DNA from: Chloroflexota bacterium
Lineage (GTDB): Bacteria; Chloroflexota; Anaerolineae; Aggregatilineales; Phototrophicaceae
Length of the DNA: 64,000 nt
Reading direction: 5' to 3'
NCBI GenBank assembly: GCA_020161935.1
Contig: JAIUNI010000001.1
Coordinates: 186,001-250,000, forward strand
Shown: positions 51,951-60,696 of the stretch, piece by piece
Position numbering within the stretch: the stretch's first letter is position 1
How the letters are laid out: each line of letters opens with the position of its first letter
The notes under the pieces: model-generated
Told to the model about the DNA's origin: nothing
The model's database searches: none
Seen by the model: the letters and a program-made list of their open reading frames with translations, nothing else
Program-made: the position numbers and the translations under genes

Positions 51951-51979
51951 TTGCTAAATAGAACATAATTTCGTATAAT
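51951..51979 (+). promoter_or_regulatory. near-consensus promoter with no visible gene
   Basis: TTGCTA (51951-51956), a 17-base spacer and a perfect TATAAT (51974-51979) make the best promoter in the window. The start would be near 51986. Downstream is a hairpin GGTAG (51986-51990) with CTACC (51999-52003), but no reading frame longer than a few codons with a ribosome-binding site. The next gene on this strand starts over 2 kb away. It may drive a small RNA. Confidence 0.5.
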
Positions 51980-52099
51980 GTGGTTGGTAGTAGTGATGCT
52001 ACCGTAGTGATGATAGTACCACCTTAATGTAGCCCTACCGGGACACTATGGTGAATCGCCTTTGTATTTCTCTTGCGACTTGAAACTTGCAACTACTAT

Positions 52100-52122
52100 C
52101 GACTGGTGACTTTCTTGCAACT
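52100..52122 (+). repeat. 23-bp exact direct repeat, copy 1
   Basis: It begins CGACTGGTGACTTTCTTGCA and is identical to 52223-52245. Both copies belong to the AGTC-type module family when read on the minus strand. Confidence 0.85.
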
Positions 52123-52222
52123 ATTCTCAGCACTCTGCGATCAATCTGTAGTTGCACTTCTCCACTTTTCTTTGTGCCTTTGTGGTAAATGTATTGGCCT
52201 TAGACTGGAGACTGATAGCTGG

Positions 52223-52245
52223 CGACTGGTGACTTTCTTGCAACT
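52223..52245 (+). repeat. 23-bp exact direct repeat, copy 2
   Basis: Identical to 52100-52122. It lies immediately next to the structured repeat that starts at 52247. Confidence 0.85.
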
Positions 52246-52246
52246 T

Positions 52247-52430
52247 TTGCACGGCGGTGGCTCGCTCCCGTAATTCCGCCGAAATAGTGTCAATTCAGCG
52301 CCTTGCTCCCTCACTTCCGCCGACACAAAACGCTCGTTCAGCGGATGGACGGGAGCATCCCGCCCGCCATTTCAGCGGGAAAATGTGCAAATTGTGCAAA
52401 AACTGCGAAATTTGTGCAAAATTCGCATCT
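52247..52430 (-). repeat. structured dispersed repeat, copy 2 (184 nt, inverted)
   Basis: The reverse complement aligns to 24847-25029 with nearly equal length. The blocks GCTCCCGT, GGGAGC and ACGGGAGC are conserved (plus-strand 52349-52356, 52305-52310 and 52264-52271). The hairpin TCCCGC/GCGGGA is also kept, around 52358-52380. An inner stem TCCGCTGA with TCGGCGGA can form in this copy. It ends about 20 bases beyond the 3' end of the M1 peptidase gene. Confidence 0.75.
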
Positions 52431-52450
52431 TTAGGAATAGTTGGCAGGAT

Positions 52451-54058
52451 TTAAGGGGTGCAGGTCGCTGCCGTACACTCAGGTGTCGCGAGGCTAATAA
52501 TCTGAGGCTTTTGTAAGTAGCGTTCACGAATAGGTTTGGTGCGTTCCAACTGTTCCGGTGTCAGCAGCGACCAAAAATCTTCCGGTGACATTACACGTCC
52601 ACTTCCGGTACTGGCATAGCGGTTCAGCCACCCGAAGAAAACATCATCACCCAGCGTCTGCCGCAGGTCATGCAGCATCAGAACCCCACGCAGGTAAATC
52701 GCGTTGATGTAAGCGCGGCGGCTTGTAAACTCGTAAACCGTGCTGTCTACGAACCCCTGCGGCAGCAGCCGGTTCACGCGGAAATCCCACCACCAGTCGG
52801 TGAGGGTAGGGTAGAACTTCTCGATAAAGATGAATTCGCTGTAGGTCGCCAGCGCTTCATCGAGCCACGGGTGCAGCGCTTGGTCATTCCCCACACGGCT
52901 GTACCACCATTGATGGGCAATCTCGTGAACCGAAATCAGGGTCAAATAGGACTCAACACCGCTTAACCCGCGGAAATATTCTCCACCTACAAACACAATA
53001 CCACTAAACTCCATCCCATCCGGGAAGTCAGCCTCAACCATCACCAGTCGATCAAGAGGATAATCACCGAAAACCGCCTCGTATAAGCTAAGACTCTTCA
53101 ATGCCGTATTCAGCGCGTAAGCAGCCGTATCCATCGAACCCGTATCACTAGTGATGATGGCATCATCAAATGTATAGAGTTCCACGGTAACGTTATCCGG
53201 CGTGACCGCTTGGTTCAGCCGGTAATTTTCGCCGATACTCAAGCTGTAATCCCGTGCGTTTAGCATCGTTAAATGCCACTCGCTGTCACTGATTTTCTCG
53301 ACGCTTCCGGGGGCGGCTACCCGCAGGGTGTTGGGCGCATCCGTGATACTGAGCCGAATATCCCAGTTCGCGACATCAAGTATTTCTTGTTCACCAATCG
53401 AGACTTCCTCATGGGTAATCCATGAATCGCCTTGCTTAATGGCGACGACAGGCAGCCATTGACCGAGGTTCGTTTGACGGTCGCTGTAACCCAGATACCC
53501 CTGATAAGCGCGCGCACCACCAATATCAATCGCTTGAAGCCGAAGGTCAAAGTTGAGACTGATTTCCAGTGAACAATCAGGTTCAAGCGCTTCCGGTAAG
53601 GACACTTCCATCCGTTGTCCGGCGAGCGTGTATTGAGCCGATTCACCTACAATAATGTTGATCGACTGTAGGCTGAATACACCGGCTTGCCCATTTGGTT
53701 TAACACTCAGCACCAACGATGTTAACGATTCCTCGCTAGCATTGGTGTAACGGATGCGCTGCGAAACCTTGAGCGCACGTTTTGCGTAATTCAGTTCGGC
53801 TCTAACTGTGTATGTCGGAGGTGCGTTTTCAGTTGTACAGCTCATCGGCTGGTCAAGAGTTGGCTCCACAGCCGCTTGGCTCGGCGTTTGTATGGGATGC
53901 AGTTCGCGCTCACGTGTAGGAACCGGAGTACCTTGTGGTAACGGAATCGGTGTTTGGGTTGGGGTAAGGGTTACTTGCGTCCCTTGCATAAAGGCGCAGG
54001 CCGTAAGCATCAAGAAGATGAGCGATGAGATGACCCTTGAAATTCGCATAAGCGCCAT
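52451..54058 (-). CDS. M1 family metallopeptidase lipoprotein
   Basis: The protein has 535 residues. A signal peptide ends in lipobox LTAC and a Thr/Pro spacer (LTPTQTPIPLPQGTPVPT) follows, so it is anchored outside the membrane. The N-terminal beta domain runs to about 290. The catalytic domain has DGMEFSGIV in place of the GAMEN exopeptidase motif, the zinc site HEIAHQWW (378-385) and the third ligand Glu401 in WLDEALATYSE. All zinc ligands are present, so it should be an active peptidase, perhaps an aminopeptidase for extracellular peptides. I chose the ATG at 54058; 54049 and 54100 are alternatives, and no ribosome-binding site decides between them. It is divergent from the UbiA gene. Confidence 0.9.
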   Translation of the reverse strand: MALMRISRVISSLIFLMLTACAFMQGTQVTLTPTQTPIPLPQGTPVPTRERELHPIQTPSQAAVEPTLDQPMSCTTENAPPTYTVRAELNYAKRALKVSQRIRYTNASEESLTSLVLSVKPNGQAGVFSLQSINIIVGESAQYTLAGQRMEVSLPEALEPDCSLEISLNFDLRLQAIDIGGARAYQGYLGYSDRQTNLGQWLPVVAIKQGDSWITHEEVSIGEQEILDVANWDIRLSITDAPNTLRVAAPGSVEKISDSEWHLTMLNARDYSLSIGENYRLNQAVTPDNVTVELYTFDDAIITSDTGSMDTAAYALNTALKSLSLYEAVFGDYPLDRLVMVEADFPDGMEFSGIVFVGGEYFRGLSGVESYLTLISVHEIAHQWWYSRVGNDQALHPWLDEALATYSEFIFIEKFYPTLTDWWWDFRVNRLLPQGFVDSTVYEFTSRRAYINAIYLRGVLMLHDLRQTLGDDVFFGWLNRYASTGSGRVMSPEDFWSLLTPEQLERTKPIRERYLQKPQIISLATPECTAATCTP

Positions 54059-54140
54059 GTTACCGTGAGGCGTTGCGCTTGCCAATAGGCGATTACCCAA
54101 CGCTCTTAAGCTGATCTTCGAAGCGTTTTTGCTTTCGAGG

Positions 54141-54149
54141 TGTTATTAT
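54141..54149 (+). promoter_or_regulatory. extended -10 promoter candidate for the UbiA gene
   Basis: TGTTATTAT fits TGnTATAAT with one mismatch. It lies about 40 bases before ATG 54189. No clear -35 is seen. Confidence 0.35.
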
Positions 54150-54188
54150 TAGTGTCAGATGAATGTCTCGGTTAGATGGGGAGGTAAA

Positions 54189-55094
54189 ATGTCAGTACGT
54201 TCACAAATTAGGGGTTTAATTCGTCTAACCCGCTGGAAAGAATACGTTCCGTTTGTGATTCCACTAACGGTTCTTGGTGCGCTTTTAGCTGCACGTCCAA
54301 ATGATGCCTTACTCGATTGGCGGTTGGTTGTGGTCACGCTCGCCAACATCTTGGCTGTGGCTTACGCCTTTATGATTAACGATATTGAAGATGCGCCCGA
54401 TGATGCGCGTGATCCTGATCGTGCTGCCCGTAACCCGATTACGATGGGCGAGATCGAAGTGCGGTTTGGTTACGCGGCTTGCCGTGCTGTCGCGGCAGTG
54501 ACCCTTATTTTGTATGCGTTGGGCGGTTTCTGGGCGCTTATAATCGGTATCGCCACACTCCTCCTTTCCCATCTCTATTCATGGCGACCGGTTCGGCTGA
54601 AGGCGTGGCCGATCACTGACATTGTTTCGCACTCGTTGATGCTCAGTGGATTGCTGCTGCTCGCAGGGTATTTCACCTATCATGGTGAACCCGGTATCGT
54701 CTGGTTTGTGGCTGCTGCTGTAACCTTAATCTCGGTTTACGGTCAGCTTTACAACCAACTGCGCGACTATGATATGGATAAAGCGGCTGGCCTCTACAAC
54801 ACCGCGATTGTTTTGGGCGAGAGCAACACCAAGATTGCGATGTACGCGGCGGTTGCGTTGGCTGGCGTGTGCTTCCTCACCGCTATTGTTCAGGGTGCGT
54901 TCCCGCTGTGGTTGGGCTTGGTCGTTCTGATTTCCATTCCCATTAGCATCGTGCTGAGTCCCAAAACCGATATGCGTGGTGGTAAGGCCGTTGATGTCAG
55001 CGGCGGTATGCAGGTGCAGAGCTTGATGGTTGCTAACCTGACCGTTGGTGTTTGGTTGGTATGGGTGATCGCGACCCAACTTAAGCTGTTCTAG
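54189..55094 (+). CDS. UbiA family prenyltransferase
   Basis: The protein has 301 residues and about eight to nine membrane helices. The two Asp-rich sites of the family are visible: FMINDIEDAPDDARDPD near residue 70, where the prenyl diphosphate and Mg bind, and NQLRDYDMDKAAG near residue 195. Helices such as LLSHLYSWRPVRLKAWP are typical. The enzyme would join a polyprenyl chain to an aromatic or sugar-type acceptor, as in quinone, chlorophyll or lipid biosynthesis; no neighbour identifies the acceptor. I chose ATG 54189 because GGGGAGG precedes it; ATG 54159 has none. A terminator follows. Confidence 0.9.
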   Translation: MSVRSQIRGLIRLTRWKEYVPFVIPLTVLGALLAARPNDALLDWRLVVVTLANILAVAYAFMINDIEDAPDDARDPDRAARNPITMGEIEVRFGYAACRAVAAVTLILYALGGFWALIIGIATLLLSHLYSWRPVRLKAWPITDIVSHSLMLSGLLLLAGYFTYHGEPGIVWFVAAAVTLISVYGQLYNQLRDYDMDKAAGLYNTAIVLGESNTKIAMYAAVALAGVCFLTAIVQGAFPLWLGLVVLISIPISIVLSPKTDMRGGKAVDVSGGMQVQSLMVANLTVGVWLVWVIATQLKLF

Positions 55095-55118
55095 CCTCAA
55101 CTCACAATTTAGATTGGT

Positions 55119-55150
55119 AATCAGGGGTGCATTGTCACCCCTGATTTTAT
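55119..55150 (+). terminator. Rho-independent terminator after the UbiA gene
   Basis: AATCAGGGGTG (55119-55129) pairs perfectly with CACCCCTGATT (55136-55146) around a 6-nt loop. TTATTTTT follows. Confidence 0.9.
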
Positions 55151-55214
55151 TTTTACAGCGCTGCAAATTTACAGTTTTGCTCCTAATTTCATGGCGTATG
55201 ATAGGCGCTTATCC

Positions 55215-55220
55215 TATAAT
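55215..55220 (+). promoter_or_regulatory. -10 box candidate for the hybrid kinase gene
   Basis: A perfect TATAAT lies 47 bases before the ATG at 55268. The -35 region at 17-18 bases upstream (TGGCGT) is poor, so an activator may be needed. Confidence 0.35.
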
Positions 55221-55267
55221 GAAACTATTCCGCTGTTCCATTTACATAGGCGATGGGATGATCTTCA

Positions 55268-58200
55268 ATGGTTAATGGTAGCAAAAAGCCGACAATTCTT
55301 ATTGTTGATGATATTCCCGATACCGTACAACTCCTGCGTGACTGGCTGGAAAGTCACGAGTTTAATGCAATCGGCGTGACCAGCAGCTTAGAAGCACTCG
55401 ATATTGCCGAGGAGCAAAAACCAGACCTCATCCTTTTGGACATTATGATGCCTAAAATGGACGGGATGGAAACCTGCCGCCGTTTGAAAGCCAACCCGCG
55501 CACATCGAGCATTCCAGTTGTCATTGTCACCGCCAAAAACCCCAGCGATGCACGTGCGGAAGGGATGATGGCCGGCGCGGTCGATTACATCACGAAGCCG
55601 GTAAACCTCACCGATTTGATTAAGCGCATCGAAACCGTTCTGTCGACCACAACCCAAGAACCGGCTGATGTCCAACGCTTACTTGAAGAAGTCGCTCACT
55701 CCGCGTTGACCATTATGCCGAGCGATATGGTTTGGCTCTTGGGTGTGGATAGCGAAGAACAGGTGCTGAAAAGCCGCATCCTAGCGACGACCGGCGGGGC
55801 GCGTGTCGAAACCGAGTTTTTACTCACAGCGGCGAATGGTCAATCTGTTCCCAAGTTCCCACTTTCGGATAATGTCAATCCATTCTGTTCGACCTTAGCG
55901 ACTCGCAAAATGCTGGTCAACCTGACCACCGACAGCCTAAAAGACGACCCGCTAACCGCGCCTATTTTCCGCGCGACTGAACTGCTCCGGCTTAATTACC
56001 TGACGGTTGTTCCCTTGACTGCTGCTGGTAAGACCCCGGGTGTCATGGTGTTGGGTGATCTGCAACCGCACGATATGGAAACCCCACGTGCGCGGCAAAT
56101 CCTAACCTCGTTGGGTACGCAGGCCGCAATCGCGCTCGACTATTCCCGCCTGATTAGCGATCTGACCCAGCGTGAAAACGACATGCGGCGCGAGCAAGCC
56201 TTCCGCCAGATGATCTTGGATACGATGAGCGATGGCTTGGTCGTTATCGACTCAAAAGGCACGATTAGTTATATCAATCGCCGCTTTTTGCGGATGACCA
56301 ATTATCCGAAGGGCTACTTGGAAGGGCGCTCGGTTGGTGAACTGTTTCACCCTGATGACCGCGTGGAGGTGATGGTCGGTTTGCTGCGTGAAGGCATCGC
56401 CACCATGAAGTTCGAGCAGCGCCTGATTACCCGCGAAAACCGCGTTATTCCAGTGTGGCTCACCCGTTCACGAGCGCAGTCCGAGGATCTACAGGTTATT
56501 GTCCTGAGCGACATGACCGAGCAAAAACGCCGCGAGGACGAACTGGAACGTCAGACAGGCCGTTTGTTAGCGCTCAACCAAGCCGCCCATACCATCACCG
56601 CAAATCTCTCGCTGCACGAGACGCTTAGAAACATTCTCAACTCGGCGCGGAAGGTTGTGGAAGCCGAAGGCGCATCGCTGTTTCTGATTAACAAAGATAA
56701 CCCCGACGAACTGATTGTGGTCGCCGCCGACGGAACGGGGTCGGACATTCTGCAAGGCTTACGTGTGCCAGTGGGCGAGGGTGTTGCGGGTTATGTCGCG
56801 CGGGAGGCCAAGTCCCAACTGGTGGGTGATGCCGAACTCGAACCCCGTCACTATAAAGGCGTGGATGAACAAACCGGCTTGAGTACCCATGCGTTGATCG
56901 CCGTACCGCTGATTAATGCAGATCGCGTCATTGGCGTATTGGAAGTCGTCAACAAACTGAACGAGAGTTACTTCACGCAGGATGATGTGCATCTGCTCGA
57001 AAGTATGGCGGGTACGGCTGCTGTTTCGATTGTGAATGCCCGCTTGTTCGATGAAACCCAGCGTCGTGTGAACGAACTCGCGACGATTTTGAATGCCAGC
57101 GGTGCCGCTTCGTCGACACTGCAATTCTCCCAAGTGTTAGAGGGTATCGCGCGTAATCTATCCGACGGTTTGGAAGTTGGGCGCTGCACCATCATGTCGT
57201 GGAATATGGGCAAGAAACGTCTGGAACCGTTGGCCGAAATTGGCGACTCAACATGGACAGCGGAAACCGCGCCCAAACGTGATTTCGTCAATGAACCGTT
57301 CGTGCAAATCATCCTCGAAAATGGTTCGATGGTTCATGCTTCTACCCTTGAAGCTGATCTTTTGCCTGAGCATCGTATACGCCTTGAAGAAACAGGCATG
57401 GTGAGCATCATCGCCCAGCCGATTTCGCTGGGTGGGAACATCGTTGGCGCTGCTACACTCTATAGCAATAATCCGCGTGTGGCTTTCAGCGATGAAGATA
57501 CAACCGAGGTCAACGCCATTGTTGAGATGTGGCAGCAAAATATATCCAGCACCAGTTTGTTCGAGGTTGATGCTGCTCAAATTGATGATTTAGTCACGCA
57601 GCTCATCCGCGTTCAACATGCCTGTTGGATTACGATTCGGGCGTGGCAGCCGGGGGATGCTTTCACGTATCTGCTCCGCGAAAAAGGCTTCGCCGAATGG
57701 ACGAAACGGCCCGGCACAGCACTGGAGATTGAAAATTACCCGACGATGCAGGCGGTGATTGAGCATCAAGAAGCCCGCATGGGTTCGCGTATAGACGTTG
57801 ACCAAGATTCGTCAGAAGTGGAATGGCTGCTGCATCACGGCGGGCAATCGTATCTTGCAGTGCCGCTCATTGAACGCGGATCGACTGTTGGGATTGTCAA
57901 GCTCGTGAGCCAAGAAGAACGCCAATTTGACGATGATGAAATCCGGTTGGCGCAGGGTATCGCCAATGTGGTGAGCAGCGCGATGGAAAACGCCCGTTTG
58001 TATCAATCGCTAGACAGCCGCGCCCGTGCGCTCGAAAGCGCCTATAAAGAACTACAAGAAGCCGACAAAGCGAAGGATGAGTTCATCCAGAACGTTTCCC
58101 ACGAACTTCGCACTCCACTAATTTCGGTGATCGGATACGGTGGGTTGTTACAAGAAGGGGAGTTCGGGCCGATCAATGAGGAACAGCGTGAAGCCCTCGG

Positions 58201-58756
58201 AACGATCTTGCAGAAATCGCAAAAGCTGGCGGACATCGTTCAAGATATTGTCTCTGTTCAAGCGCTTGAAACACAAACATTCAATCGTCAGCAGGCTAAT
58301 CTCGTATCAATAGTGACCGAGGTACTCAATAAGTATAAAGATAAGGCTCAGGAATCGGGTTTACGTTTCAACCTGCGTGTCTCGTCTGATATGCCTTCCG
58401 TGATGGTTGATCCCAAGAGCATTGCGGATGTATTCGAAAAGCTACTCGACAACGCCATTAAGTTCGGCAGCATTGGTGGGGTCGTTGATGTTGTGCTCCA
58501 AGATACCAACGGGGCGGTTGTTCAGGTGGCTATTCGGGATTATGGTATTGGTATTGACCCATCTGAACATCAGAAAATTTTCCGGCGGTTTTACCAAGTC
58601 GATGGTGGCACAGCACGGCGTTATTCTGGCACCGGCTTAGGCTTGGCAATTGCGAAGGCGATTGTCGAAGGTCACGGCGGTCGAATCGGCGTAAAGAGCA
58701 GCCTCAACGACGGCGCGACATTTGTATTTACAGTTCCTAAGGACTCAGCATTCTAA
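55268..58756 (+). CDS. hybrid sensor kinase: REC-GAF-PAS-GAF-GAF-GAF-HisKA-HATPase
   Basis: The protein has 1162 residues, no membrane helices. An N-terminal receiver (about 10-125) is intact: ILIVDDIPDT, phospho-Asp in LILLDIMMPKMDG and Lys in YITKPVN. A GAF-like region (about 140-300) follows, then a PAS domain (about 315-430; MSDGLVVIDSKGTISYINRR). Three further GAF-like domains fill about 440-910. The HisKA box FIQNVSHELRTPLISVIGYG has its phospho-His at residue 945. The HATPase has the N box LLDNAIKFG, G1 DYGIGIDP and GTGLGLAIAKAIVEGHGGRI. An N-terminal receiver in a kinase suggests that it is itself controlled by another kinase. No partner regulator is adjacent. Confidence 0.92.
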   Translation: MVNGSKKPTILIVDDIPDTVQLLRDWLESHEFNAIGVTSSLEALDIAEEQKPDLILLDIMMPKMDGMETCRRLKANPRTSSIPVVIVTAKNPSDARAEGMMAGAVDYITKPVNLTDLIKRIETVLSTTTQEPADVQRLLEEVAHSALTIMPSDMVWLLGVDSEEQVLKSRILATTGGARVETEFLLTAANGQSVPKFPLSDNVNPFCSTLATRKMLVNLTTDSLKDDPLTAPIFRATELLRLNYLTVVPLTAAGKTPGVMVLGDLQPHDMETPRARQILTSLGTQAAIALDYSRLISDLTQRENDMRREQAFRQMILDTMSDGLVVIDSKGTISYINRRFLRMTNYPKGYLEGRSVGELFHPDDRVEVMVGLLREGIATMKFEQRLITRENRVIPVWLTRSRAQSEDLQVIVLSDMTEQKRREDELERQTGRLLALNQAAHTITANLSLHETLRNILNSARKVVEAEGASLFLINKDNPDELIVVAADGTGSDILQGLRVPVGEGVAGYVAREAKSQLVGDAELEPRHYKGVDEQTGLSTHALIAVPLINADRVIGVLEVVNKLNESYFTQDDVHLLESMAGTAAVSIVNARLFDETQRRVNELATILNASGAASSTLQFSQVLEGIARNLSDGLEVGRCTIMSWNMGKKRLEPLAEIGDSTWTAETAPKRDFVNEPFVQIILENGSMVHASTLEADLLPEHRIRLEETGMVSIIAQPISLGGNIVGAATLYSNNPRVAFSDEDTTEVNAIVEMWQQNISSTSLFEVDAAQIDDLVTQLIRVQHACWITIRAWQPGDAFTYLLREKGFAEWTKRPGTALEIENYPTMQAVIEHQEARMGSRIDVDQDSSEVEWLLHHGGQSYLAVPLIERGSTVGIVKLVSQEERQFDDDEIRLAQGIANVVSSAMENARLYQSLDSRARALESAYKELQEADKAKDEFIQNVSHELRTPLISVIGYGGLLQEGEFGPINEEQREALGTILQKSQKLADIVQDIVSVQALETQTFNRQQANLVSIVTEVLNKYKDKAQESGLRFNLRVSSDMPSVMVDPKSIADVFEKLLDNAIKFGSIGGVVDVVLQDTNGAVVQVAIRDYGIGIDPSEHQKIFRRFYQVDGGTARRYSGTGLGLAIAKAIVEGHGGRIGVKSSLNDGATFVFTVPKDSAF

Positions 58757-58768
58757 AAGCAGCATAAC

Positions 58769-59158
58769 ATGACACTCGAAGCGATACACACTATTCTCTT
58801 TAACATGCACATCTTCTATTCGCTGGCGTTGGCGATCTGGGCTGCCGTCATGGCGGGGCGTAATCAATCAATCTCCGGTAACTACTGGGGCGCGGTTGCA
58901 GTTTCAGCAATTTTAGCGGCGGTCGTTCTGCTGCTCGGTATCATCATGACCGCGCAGGGCTTACGGTTGGTACGGACGACCGTGTACTTCTTGTATATGG
59001 CGTGGCTCGTCGTCATTATGCCCGGATTGTACTCCCTGCTGCGCGGTCGTGATGACCGCAGTGCGGCCATCGCCTTCTCGTTGTTGAGCTTTTTTAACGT
59101 GTTTACGTCTATGAGCATGTTCCAACGCGGGCTGATCGGACCGTGGTTGCCGGAATAG
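58769..59158 (+). CDS. small four-helix membrane protein
   Basis: The protein has 129 residues with four predicted membrane helices, about 8-27, 40-62, 67-87 and 98-120. Short polar loops separate them. The N-terminus MTLEAIHTILFNMHIFYSLA places a pair of His in or near the first helix. I do not recognise a characterised family. It begins 12 bases after the hybrid kinase stop and is probably co-transcribed with it. It may act as a membrane partner for that soluble kinase, but this is speculation from position alone. Confidence 0.7.
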   Translation: MTLEAIHTILFNMHIFYSLALAIWAAVMAGRNQSISGNYWGAVAVSAILAAVVLLLGIIMTAQGLRLVRTTVYFLYMAWLVVIMPGLYSLLRGRDDRSAAIAFSLLSFFNVFTSMSMFQRGLIGPWLPE

Positions 59159-59222
59159 CCGCACGTTCTCCAAATTATGGTTATACTCTGTAACAGCGTT
59201 TTGATTTGGAGGATGTAACACT

Positions 59223-60683
59223 GTGGTACACAATGTAAAACTAGCAGAAGCAGAACTGCCAGAATTTGGCTTACCCACCGTCGAGCCAACAATCCCTGCA
59301 GATACGTACTTAAAGCGGATTAAAGTCGCCCAAAATTTGTGGTATTGGCGGCGTTTGAGCGCGGTCGTCGTGTATGGTGATCGTGAACACTCGCCTAACT
59401 TGGCTTATCTGACTGGCTATGATCCGCGTTTTGAAGAGTCGCTGCTCATTTTCAACCTTGAGCCGGATGCCGCTGAAGGTGAAGTCACGCGCACGGATAT
59501 GATCCCGCTGCGTGTTCCTGAGCGTACACCGACTTTGTTGGTTGGTAATGAAGGGTGGGGTTACGCGGATTTGATCCCGATCCCGATAAAAAAGGTTTTA
59601 TACCAGAACTTTAGCTTGCCGGGGCAACCACGTGACCGAAGTGATTCGCTGGCAGCGATTTTACGCGCGGCAGGGGTCAGTGAAGGTGGGCGCGTGGGGG
59701 TTGTCGGTTGGAAGGCGTTCTCGGAAAAAGACTCGGAACAATACCAGCATATGCTGGATGTGCCTTCTTATATTGCCGATACGTTACGGTCGTTGGTTGG
59801 CGAAAAAGGTGAAGTTATCAATATTACCGATACGGTTATTGATCCGGTAGATGGCTTCAAAAATATTAATGATGTTGACCAACTAGCTGCTTTTGAGTTT
59901 TCGGCCACTCACTCATCTCAGGCGCTGCGGAATGTGATGTTTGGGTTGCAACCCGGTATGACCGAGTATGATGCTGTTCGCTTGATGGAACTTAACGGGA
60001 TGCCACACTCTGTTCACCTGATGCTCTCCAGCGGTGCGCGGGCGAAATACGGCTTGCCCAGCCCCTCGCTCAAAGTGATTGAGCAGGGCGAACCATTTAC
60101 GATGGCGGTTGGTCTGTGGGGATCGCTCAACGCACGGGCTGGTTTTGTGGTGCATGATGAAAGTGAACTGCCGGCAGGCATTCGCGATTATGTCGCTAAA
60201 CTGGTTGCGCCCTATTACCAAGCGGTCGTCGATTGGTACGAGCATATTGGGATCGGTGTGACGGGTGGTGAGCTTTACGACATTATCCATCGTCATATCG
60301 GAGATGCGTTCTTTGGGGTGAGCCTGAACCCCGGACATCTTATCCATTTGGACGAGTGGGCGCATTCACCCGTTTATAAAGACTCGACTGTGCCTCTAAA
60401 ATCCGGCATGGCGCTGCAAGTGGACGTGATTCCGGCGACCGGTGGTGAATACTATACAACGAATATCGAGGACGGCATCGCGCTCGCGGACGAGGAACTG
60501 CGGGCTGCGTTTGCCGAGCAATACCCTGAAGCATGGGGACGTATTCAAGCCCGACGTGACTTTATGCAGAATGTGTTGGGTATTACATTGAAGCCGGAAG
60601 TGCTGCCGTTCAGCAATATTCCAGCCTATTTACCGCCGTATTTGCTCAGTCCGAAACGTGTGATGCAAGTCGTCAAGTCATAG
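59223..60683 (+). CDS. M24 (pita-bread) peptidase family protein, degenerate site
   Basis: The protein has 486 residues. An N-terminal creatinase-like domain (about 1-200; SPNLAYLTGYDPRFEESLLIF in pieces) precedes the pita-bread fold (about 220-440). The metal site is unusual. Where Xaa-Pro peptidases have DxG and SDxTR, this protein reads AVGLWGSLNARAGFVV (about 294-309), so both Asp ligands are absent. NPGHLIHLDEW keeps a His, LKSGMALQVDVIP has Asp where Glu is usual, and NIEDGIALADE keeps the last Glu. It may be a non-catalytic relative. The start is GTG 59223 with GGAGGATG upstream. Confidence 0.8.
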   Translation: MVHNVKLAEAELPEFGLPTVEPTIPADTYLKRIKVAQNLWYWRRLSAVVVYGDREHSPNLAYLTGYDPRFEESLLIFNLEPDAAEGEVTRTDMIPLRVPERTPTLLVGNEGWGYADLIPIPIKKVLYQNFSLPGQPRDRSDSLAAILRAAGVSEGGRVGVVGWKAFSEKDSEQYQHMLDVPSYIADTLRSLVGEKGEVINITDTVIDPVDGFKNINDVDQLAAFEFSATHSSQALRNVMFGLQPGMTEYDAVRLMELNGMPHSVHLMLSSGARAKYGLPSPSLKVIEQGEPFTMAVGLWGSLNARAGFVVHDESELPAGIRDYVAKLVAPYYQAVVDWYEHIGIGVTGGELYDIIHRHIGDAFFGVSLNPGHLIHLDEWAHSPVYKDSTVPLKSGMALQVDVIPATGGEYYTTNIEDGIALADEELRAAFAEQYPEAWGRIQARRDFMQNVLGITLKPEVLPFSNIPAYLPPYLLSPKRVMQVVKS

Positions 60684-60696
60684 CTCAGGGTGTGTC

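Larger units (their letters stand above)
51919..52450. other. gene-free stretch with orphan promoter and repeats
   Basis: These 532 bases have no convincing gene. From left to right they hold a weak hairpin after the kinase gene, a near-consensus promoter (51951-51979), a tandemly repeated GTAGTGATG (51990-51998, 52004-52012), a CAAGTTTCAAGT-type module on the minus strand (around 52075-52095), two exact 23-base direct repeats (52100-52122, 52223-52245), a GGCACAAAG-like module on the minus strand (around 52165-52185) and the second copy of the structured repeat (52247-52430). Confidence 0.75.

Noticed and set aside
52141..52326. A 61-codon minus-strand open frame in the second gene-free stretch
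   Set aside because: It is the translation of the second repeat copy. Differences from the first copy are not concentrated at third codon positions, so coding is not supported.
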